A stretch of DNA of 64,000 bases from Actinomycetota bacterium (lineage in GTDB: Bacteria > Actinomycetota > Actinomycetes > Actinomycetales > Dermatophilaceae): assembly GCA_020161845.1 (NCBI GenBank), contig JAIUNK010000007.1, forward strand, positions 81,266-145,265, read 5' to 3'. The notes beneath the pieces were generated by a model, which was given only the letters and a program-made list of their open reading frames with translations, was not told the DNA's origin and did no database searches. The position numbers were made by a program, and so were the translations under genes. Below are positions 59,117 through 64,000 of this stretch, piece by piece (the stretch's first letter is position 1; the number at the start of each line of letters is the position of its first letter).

Positions 59117-60748
59117 GTGACCGCCCTCGCCCTGCACGACCTCGACCCGCGCACCCCGGTGCTCGTGGGCGTCGGCGAACACGCCGAGTTCGTCGGGGAC
59201 CCCGGCTACCGGGCGCTGTCCCCCGCCGACCTGGCCGGCGAGGCGGCCCGGGCGGCCGTTGCCGACGCGACCGCAGATGGGACCGCCGGCGCGACCGCCG
59301 GCGCATTCACCGCACGGGCCGGCCGCGCCCTGGCCGGCGCCATCGATGTCGTGGCCTGTGTCCGGCTGTTCGAGGACTCCGGCCTGGCGCAACCCACTCC
59401 CCTCGGCCGGTCCACGAACCTGCCGCGCTCGGTCGCGGCCCGCGTCGGCGCGCGGCCGACCCGCGCGATCCTGGAGATCGGCGGTGGCCAGTCCCCGCAG
59501 CACCTGATCACCGAGTTCGCCGCCGAGATCGCGGCCGGGCGCACGGACGCGGTGCTCATCGCGGGGGCCGAGGCGTTGTCCAGCGTCCGGCACTGGGCGG
59601 ACGCGCCCGCCGATCGCCGGCCGCGCTGGCAGGAGATGCCTGCCGGTGATCTGGAGGATCGCGGGCCGGGTCTGGAGGACATGACCTCCCGCGACAAGGT
59701 GGCGGTGGGCCTCGTCGGCGCCCCGGCCGCCTACGCGCTCTTCGAGAACGCCCGGCGCGCCCGCCTCGGTCTGAGCCGGGCCGACTACGCCCGCCGGATG
59801 GGCGAGCTGTTCGCCCCCTTCACCGAGATCGCCGCGGGCAACCCGCTTGCGGCAGCAAGCACCAAGCGAACCGCGGCCGAACTGTCCCAGGTCACGCCCC
59901 GGAACCGCCTCATCGCCGACCCCTACCCCCGCTTCCTCGTCGCCCGCGACACCGTCAATCAGGGCGCCGCCTCCGTGCTGACTTCCCTGGGCCGGGCCCG
60001 CGAGCTGGGGCTGCCCTCCCGTCGGTACGTCTTCCTCGCCGGGCACGCCGACGCCGTCGAGCAGGACCTGCTGCGCCGGCCCGACCTTGCCTCCTCACCA
60101 GCGTCGATGGCAGCACTCCGGTTGGCCCTCGAAGTGGCCGGGATCACCGCCGACGAGCTCGCCACGATCGACCTCTACAGCTGCTTCCCCATCGCCGTGA
60201 CCAACGCCGCGGACGGGCTGCGCCTGGACTATGACGATCCGCGCGGGCTGACCGTCACCGGCGGCTTGCCCTATTTCGGGGGGGCCGGCAACAACTACGC
60301 CCTGCACGCCGTCGTGCAGACGGCCCACCGACTCAGGGCGCTGCGGGACGCCCAGGACGGGACCGCCACGCCCCTCCCGCCGTACGGCCTGGTCACCGCC
60401 AACGGCGGCATCATGAGCAAGTACTCGGTGGGCGTCTACACCACCGCCCCGACCCCCTGGCACCCCGGGCGCTCGGCGCGTCTGCAGGCGGAGATCCGCG
60501 GCTGGGCCAACGCGCCGACCACGACCACGCCGGAGGGCGACTGCACGATCGCGACGTACACGGTCGTCCCCCAGCCTGACGGCGGCCGGCTCGGGATCGT
60601 GCTCGCCGAGACGTACGACGGGGAACGCTTCCTCGCCCGTACGTCGGATGACGCGGCCACCTGGGCCCTGCTGGCCACCGAGCAACCGGTCGGTGCGCAG
60701 GTCGGGGTGCGGTTCGAGGACGGCGTCCCGGTGGTTTTCGCACCCTGA
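59117..60748 (+). CDS. Thiolase-like acetyl-CoA acetyltransferase family protein
   Basis: 543 residues from GTG at 59117, with AGGA 8 nt upstream (or a CAGGAT -10 hexamer 7 nt before); an ATG at 59108 is possible. Blocks typical of the group are EIGGGQSPQHLITEFAAEI, VLIAGAEALSSVRHW, ELATIDLYSCFPIAV and the C-terminal AGNNYALHAVVQTAH, with GLVTANGGIMSKYSVGVY. In classical thiolases the first block carries the nucleophile Cys; here it reads GGQS and no Cys is seen, so this is a non-condensing thiolase-like protein or uses another residue. A C-terminal DUF/OB-like extension follows. Confidence 0.78.
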   Translation: MTALALHDLDPRTPVLVGVGEHAEFVGDPGYRALSPADLAGEAARAAVADATADGTAGATAGAFTARAGRALAGAIDVVACVRLFEDSGLAQPTPLGRSTNLPRSVAARVGARPTRAILEIGGGQSPQHLITEFAAEIAAGRTDAVLIAGAEALSSVRHWADAPADRRPRWQEMPAGDLEDRGPGLEDMTSRDKVAVGLVGAPAAYALFENARRARLGLSRADYARRMGELFAPFTEIAAGNPLAAASTKRTAAELSQVTPRNRLIADPYPRFLVARDTVNQGAASVLTSLGRARELGLPSRRYVFLAGHADAVEQDLLRRPDLASSPASMAALRLALEVAGITADELATIDLYSCFPIAVTNAADGLRLDYDDPRGLTVTGGLPYFGGAGNNYALHAVVQTAHRLRALRDAQDGTATPLPPYGLVTANGGIMSKYSVGVYTTAPTPWHPGRSARLQAEIRGWANAPTTTTPEGDCTIATYTVVPQPDGGRLGIVLAETYDGERFLARTSDDAATWALLATEQPVGAQVGVRFEDGVPVVFAP

Positions 60749-60788
60749 ACCACACCCTGAACCACACCCTGAGCCGCACCCCGAGCCG
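60741..60788. repeat. 12-bp tandem repeat over the thiolase-like stop
   Basis: Units CACCCTGAACCA at 60741-60752 and 60753-60764, then CACCCTGAGCCG (60765) and CACCCCGAGCCG (60777). The TGA of the gene is inside the first unit, and each of the next two adds another TGA in the same frame. Confidence 0.85.
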
Positions 60789-60868
60789 CGGGCAGACCCA
60801 CCGCGCGAAGCAGTGGCCCATGTCACGCCCGACGCGGGCCGGATGGGACCGAAGTCACCGCGGGGGCG

Positions 60869-60885
60869 ATACCCCCAGGGGCATA
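60869..60885 (+). promoter_or_regulatory. CsoR/CstR-type operator before the sulfur operon
   Basis: ATACCCCCAGGGGCATA is a near-palindrome of the kind bound by CsoR-family repressors (general form ATACCCC-AGGGG-TAT). It overlaps a possible -10 (CATACT, 60882-60887) and lies 60 nt before the first gene. Within that family, CstR repressors sense persulfides and control sulfide-oxidation genes, which matches the operon. No CsoR/CstR gene is seen in the window. Confidence 0.6.
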
Positions 60886-60944
60886 CTAGGGAGTGACACC
60901 ACTCCGTCCCGGGCGCCCCGGGCTCGGCGAAAGGCAGATTGACC

Positions 60945-62285
60945 ATGCGTCGGCTCGTCATCCTCGGCGGCGGCACCGCCGGCACCATGGCGGCGAACAA
61001 GCTGCGTCGCAAGCTCTCGGACCACGAGTGGTCGATCACGGTCGTGGACCGCGACGACAGCCACCACTATCAGCCCGGATATTTGTTCGTCCCGTTCGGC
61101 ACCTACACGGCCGACCAGGTCGTGCGGTCCCGACACGCCTTCATCGGCGACGGCATCGACCTCGTCTTCGCCGAGATCGATCGCGTCGACGCCGCGGAAC
61201 ACACGGTCCACCTGGAGGGCGGTCGTGAGCTGGCCTACGACCAGCTGATCGTCGCCACCGGCTGCGAGCCCCGCCCGGACATGACGCCGGGGCTGGCCGA
61301 GGCGATGGCCGCGGGTGCCGCCGGGTCGGTGCACCAGTTCTACACCCTCGACGGCGCCCTGGCGCTGCACGAGGCGCTGCGGCGGTTCACCGGCGGTCGA
61401 CTGGTCGTGCACCTCAACGAACTGCCGATCAAGTGCCCGGTGGCCCCGCTGGAGTTCGCCTTCCTGGCCGACGAATACCTCACCAAGCGCGGCCTGCGGG
61501 AGGTGAGCGAGATCGTCTACGTCACGCCGCTGGACGGGGCGTTCACCAAGGCGACGTGCAGCAAGGCGCTCGGCTACCTGCTGGAGGAGCGGGGCGTCGA
61601 GATGGAGACCGACTTCGCCACCGAGCGCATCGACGTCGAGGCCACCCCAGGCGGGCCCGGCTCGGACAGCCTCGGCGGGCCCGGCTCGGTCGTCTCGTAC
61701 GACGAGCGCGAGGTGCCCTTCGACCTGCTCGTCACGGTGCCGATCAACATGGGGCAGGAGTGGGTGGCCCGCTCCGGCCTCGGCGACGACCTGAACTACA
61801 TCCCGACCGACAAGCACACCCTGCGCTCCGTGGCGCACCCGGACATCTGGGTCCTCGGCGACGCCGGCGACATCCCCACCTCCAAGGCGGGCTCGGTGGC
61901 GCACTTCGCGGTCGAGGTCTTCGAGCACAACTTCCTGGCCGCCATCGCGGGCCGGCCGCTGACCGGCAGCTTCGACGGGCACTCCAACTGCTTCATCGAA
62001 TCCGGCTATGGCAAGGCCCTGCTGATCGACTTCAATTACGACACCGAGCCGCTCGGTGGGACCTTCCCGCTGCCCCGCGTCGGCCCGATGAAGCTGCTCA
62101 CCGAAACCCGCGCGAACCACCTCGGCAAGCTGGCGTTCCGGCACATCTACTGGAACGTGCTGCTCCCCGGGCGCAAGATGCCGATCGCCTCGGCCATGTC
62201 GATGGCCGGCAAGGACCGCAGCACCGCGGTCACCCCGAAGGCCCCGCCGCTGCCCGGGGGCGGCCACCAGATCCCCACCTTCTGA
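60945..62285 (+). CDS. sqr: Sulfide:quinone oxidoreductase-like flavoprotein
   Basis: 446 residues. N-terminal FAD-binding motif VILGGGTAGTMAANKLR (5-21). Cysteines suited to sulfide oxidation are Cys164 (IKCPVAP) and Cys349 (HSNCFIESG), matching the spacing of the two redox cysteines of known enzymes, and Cys107 (TGCEPRP) may correspond to the third. IWVLGDAGDIPTSKAGSVAH is the second flavin-binding block. The C-terminal amphipathic tail could touch the membrane. It would oxidise sulfide and pass electrons to quinone, leaving persulfide or polysulfide for the two downstream relay proteins. A Gly/Pro insert (about 235-248) contains a duplicated GGPGS. Confidence 0.88.
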   Translation: MRRLVILGGGTAGTMAANKLRRKLSDHEWSITVVDRDDSHHYQPGYLFVPFGTYTADQVVRSRHAFIGDGIDLVFAEIDRVDAAEHTVHLEGGRELAYDQLIVATGCEPRPDMTPGLAEAMAAGAAGSVHQFYTLDGALALHEALRRFTGGRLVVHLNELPIKCPVAPLEFAFLADEYLTKRGLREVSEIVYVTPLDGAFTKATCSKALGYLLEERGVEMETDFATERIDVEATPGGPGSDSLGGPGSVVSYDEREVPFDLLVTVPINMGQEWVARSGLGDDLNYIPTDKHTLRSVAHPDIWVLGDAGDIPTSKAGSVAHFAVEVFEHNFLAAIAGRPLTGSFDGHSNCFIESGYGKALLIDFNYDTEPLGGTFPLPRVGPMKLLTETRANHLGKLAFRHIYWNVLLPGRKMPIASAMSMAGKDRSTAVTPKAPPLPGGGHQIPTF

Positions 62286-62314
62286 ACCCAGTCCCACCTC
62301 TGCAGGAGCGCACC

Positions 62315-62629
62315 ATGCCCACCACCACCATCGCCGGCCGCACCGTCGACATCAACGACGAGGGCTTCCTGACCAACCCCAGCCAGTGGGACGAGTCGCT
62401 GGGCGCCGAGCTGGCCACCCTGATCGGCGTCGAGATGAGCGACCGGCACTGGCAGGCGATCCGGTTCCTGCGCAGCGACTTCGCCGAGAAGGGCGAGACG
62501 CCCACCCTGCGCCGGGTCGCCACGGTCGGCAACTTCCCCACCAAGGAACTGTTCGACCTGTTCCCGAAGAAGCCGGCCAAGAAGATGGCCTATGTCGCCG
62601 GCCTGCCCAAGCCCAAGGGCTGCGTCTAG
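62315..62629 (+). CDS. TusE/DsrC-family sulfur relay protein
   Basis: 104 residues; ribosome binding site CAGGAG before the ATG. INDEGFLTNPSQWDESLG, MSDRHWQAIRFLR and the C-terminal arm MAYVAGLPKPKGCV are clearly of the DsrC/TusE family. The penultimate cysteine (Cys103) is present, but the second cysteine of true DsrC, 11 residues earlier, is Ala92. It therefore resembles TusE, which carries a persulfide on a single cysteine, rather than DsrC of sulfite reductase systems. It sits between the flavoprotein and the DsrE-like gene, 29 nt from the former. Confidence 0.92.
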   Translation: MPTTTIAGRTVDINDEGFLTNPSQWDESLGAELATLIGVEMSDRHWQAIRFLRSDFAEKGETPTLRRVATVGNFPTKELFDLFPKKPAKKMAYVAGLPKPKGCV

Positions 62630-62697
62630 CCATCCAGCCCCAGGCCGACTCTCGGCCAACCCTTGGTCAACCAGCACTTGCCCACCAGGAGTACTCC

Positions 62698-63252
62698 ATG
62701 AGCGACACCCCATTTGTCCCCAACTTCGGCGGCTCCGACGACGACGCCGCGCCCCGCAAGATGTGCTTCATCTGCAGCAAGGGCAACCTGGATATGGCCT
62801 ATCCCGCCCTGATCATGGGCAACGCCGCGCTCGGTGAGGGCTGCGAGGTGCACATCTTCTTCACGTTCTGGGGCTTCGACATCGTCAACAAGGCGACGAT
62901 GGGCCAGCTCAAGTTCACCTTCGCCGGCAACACGGCGATGCACATGGCCGACCTGGACAAGCTGCGTCCCGGCCTCGGCTCCCTGTCGATGCCGCAGGCC
63001 CTCGGCGTGCTGCCGGGCATGACCGGCATCGCCACCAAGATGATGAACAAGCAGCTCCAGGACCTGGACATCCCCACCGTGCCGGAGATGCTCGAGCAGA
63101 TCCACGCCTCCGGGGGACACCTGTGGGGCTGCCAGCTGTCGGCGGACATGATGAAGCTGACGATGGAGGACCTGTACGACGGGGTCGAGGGCATCATCAG
63201 CGCGGCCGACTTCATCGAGCTGTCCGAGGGCGCACAGATCGTCTTCGTCTAG
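62698..63252 (+). CDS. DsrE/DsrF/DrsH-like protein
   Basis: 184 residues; ribosome binding site AGGAG 7 nt before the ATG. After a polar start, MCFICSKGNLDMAYPALIMG and HIFFTFWGFDIVNK are typical of the long DsrE family. The conserved reactive cysteine is Cys145 in HLWGCQLSADMM; further cysteines are Cys23 and Cys26 (CFIC) and Cys49. Such proteins carry persulfide to or from TusE/DsrC and thiosulfate or rhodanese partners. Last gene of the operon. Confidence 0.9.
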   Translation: MSDTPFVPNFGGSDDDAAPRKMCFICSKGNLDMAYPALIMGNAALGEGCEVHIFFTFWGFDIVNKATMGQLKFTFAGNTAMHMADLDKLRPGLGSLSMPQALGVLPGMTGIATKMMNKQLQDLDIPTVPEMLEQIHASGGHLWGCQLSADMMKLTMEDLYDGVEGIISAADFIELSEGAQIVFV

Positions 63253-63338
63253 GCGAGGCCGGGGCTAGCCCCCTCTGGCCCCGTTCGCGACCACACACGG
63301 CGTACGGGTTCCACCCGAGCAGCCGCGGCGCCGCCGAA

Positions 63339-63770
63339 TCAGCCGCGCAGCGCCGCCTTCACTCGCGCGGGCGGCGGATTGGTGTGCGCGGTCCCGTCGA
63401 TCACCACCGTGGGAACGGTCTCGTTGCCGTCGTTGACGGAGCGCACGTACGCCGCAGCCTGCGGGTCTTTCCAGATGTCGACCCACACAGCCTGCTCCCG
63501 TCCGGTGCGGCCCAGCGCCGCGGTCAGCCGCGCGCAGAACGGGCAGCCCGGTCGCTGGTAGATGACCACGCGGCCCTGCGCGGCCGCCGCGACGGCGTCT
63601 GCGTGCGCGGCGAGCCGGAGCCGACGCGGCCGGAAGAAGGCGCCCAAGGCCAGCAGGGCGACCGCGAACGCCGCCGTGACCAGCCGGGTCGCGCCGCTGC
63701 TGCGCACAGCAAGCGCGACTTGAGTCGCGGCCATCACGACGTACGCGATCGGCACCAGCCATCCCTTCAC
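63339..63770 (-). CDS. Membrane-anchored glutaredoxin-like protein
   Basis: 143 residues from GTG at 63770 (63779 is also possible). Two hydrophobic segments (WLVPIAYVVMAATQVALAV and LVTAAFAVALLALGAFF) precede a basic linker and a glutaredoxin fold: VVIYQRPGCPFCARL with redox Cys-Pro-Phe-Cys, and the cis-Pro block TVPTVVIDG. The domain would face the cytoplasm. It lies convergently beside the sulfur operon; a role in reducing disulfides or persulfides at the membrane is suggested by context only. Confidence 0.82.
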   Translation of the reverse strand: MKGWLVPIAYVVMAATQVALAVRSSGATRLVTAAFAVALLALGAFFRPRRLRLAAHADAVAAAAQGRVVIYQRPGCPFCARLTAALGRTGREQAVWVDIWKDPQAAAYVRSVNDGNETVPTVVIDGTAHTNPPPARVKAALRG

Positions 63771-63832
63771 GCGCCCCACGGTACGCCGGGCCGGCTGCCG
63801 CCCGAGCTCGTCGGGCGCATGACTCGTTCGCT

Positions 63833-63868
63833 GTGGCGAAAGGCGATGCCGGCACCGCCTTTCGCCAC
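63833..63868. repeat. Near-perfect 36-nt palindrome
   Basis: GTGGCGAAAGGCG (63833-63845) and CGCCTTTCGCCAC (63856-63868) pair perfectly; the inner 10 nt (ATGCCGGCAC) is also nearly self-complementary, so 34 of 36 positions obey the symmetry. It follows the partial gene at the right edge on the minus strand and could end its transcript. Confidence 0.9.
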
Positions 63869-63890
63869 ACCTAAGGCGCGTTGTGTGGGT

Positions 63891-64000
63891 TAGTCGCCGG
63901 TCAGGATGGCGGTTCTGAGCGTGTGGGCCGCGATGGTGCTGGCCGTGCGGGTGAGCAGGCCCCATAGGGTGTGCGCGCCGTGGCGGGCGAGTTCCATCTG
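63891..64000 (-). CDS. C-terminal end of an unidentified protein (partial)
   Basis: The last 36 codons are visible on the minus strand, ending at TAA 63891-63893: MELARHGAHTLWGLLTRTA then STIAAHTLRTAILTGD. The helical, His- and Arg-containing ending resembles the C-terminus of some actinobacterial transposases, but I cannot confirm this. Confidence 0.5.

Overview
The window is about 72% G+C throughout, with GTG starts, 4-bp stop/start overlaps and many apparently leaderless genes. It also carries families typical of actinobacteria: an Eis-like acetyltransferase, DUF5926 and DUF6326 proteins, DesK/NarL-type two-component systems, and a single-chain proline dehydrogenase / semialdehyde dehydrogenase. 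It is most likely the chromosome of an actinobacterium, perhaps Micrococcales (family not resolvable by reading). I see no rRNA, tRNA, CRISPR array, phage or intact insertion sequence.

Layout. 1-6.4 kb: end of an unknown gene, a membrane-tethered barnase-type RNase, a VOC protein, a SpoU/TrmH rRNA methyltransferase, a HAD phosphatase and a Nat-type ABC exporter. 6.5-10.5 kb: a DUF6489-like gene, two-component pair 1, a transposase relic and an LPXTG surface-protein gene broken by two frameshifts. 10.6-17.4 kb: a beta-lactamase-fold serine hydrolase, an Eis-like acetyltransferase, three paralogous membrane proteins of unknown function, and serS. 17.4-25.5 kb: a lipid-phosphate group (diacylglycerol-kinase-like protein and two PAP2 phosphatases), hybrid cluster protein, DUF5926, and two-component pair 2 with a DUF6326 membrane protein. 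25.5-35.2 kb: an RsbW-like ATPase, a NodS-like methyltransferase with a VOC protein, XdhC, a HigB/HigA-type toxin-antitoxin module, giant PutA, an SGNH hydrolase and two related zinc-ribbon proteins. 35.5-47.6 kb is a signalling/export district: pair 3 flanking a tiny secreted two-cysteine peptide, a Nat-type exporter with pair 4, and pair 5 followed by a MacB/FtsX-type transporter. 47.7-58.6 kb: two CNNM/CBS membrane proteins, assorted hydrolases, two decaying genes, an M20 peptidase, an apparent PP2C-acetyltransferase fusion, peptidase E and PanE. 58.8-64 kb: a thiolase-like enzyme, then a sulfur operon (sulfide:quinone oxidoreductase, TusE/DsrC-like and DsrE-like proteins) behind a CsoR/CstR-type operator, a membrane-anchored glutaredoxin and the end of an unidentified gene.

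The points of most interest are: (i) the sulfur operon with its operator and a DsrC-like protein that keeps only the terminal cysteine; (ii) two families of 54- and 60-nt palindromic repeats, one copy lying in frame inside the PP2C-acetyltransferase reading frame; (iii) the kinase / secreted peptide / regulator locus; (iv) three tandem paralogous membrane proteins sharing an uncharacterised module; and (v) single-base length changes in G runs that break three genes. A recurrent arrangement of a -10 hexamer 6-7 nt before the start codon marks many genes as leaderless and helped choose starts.
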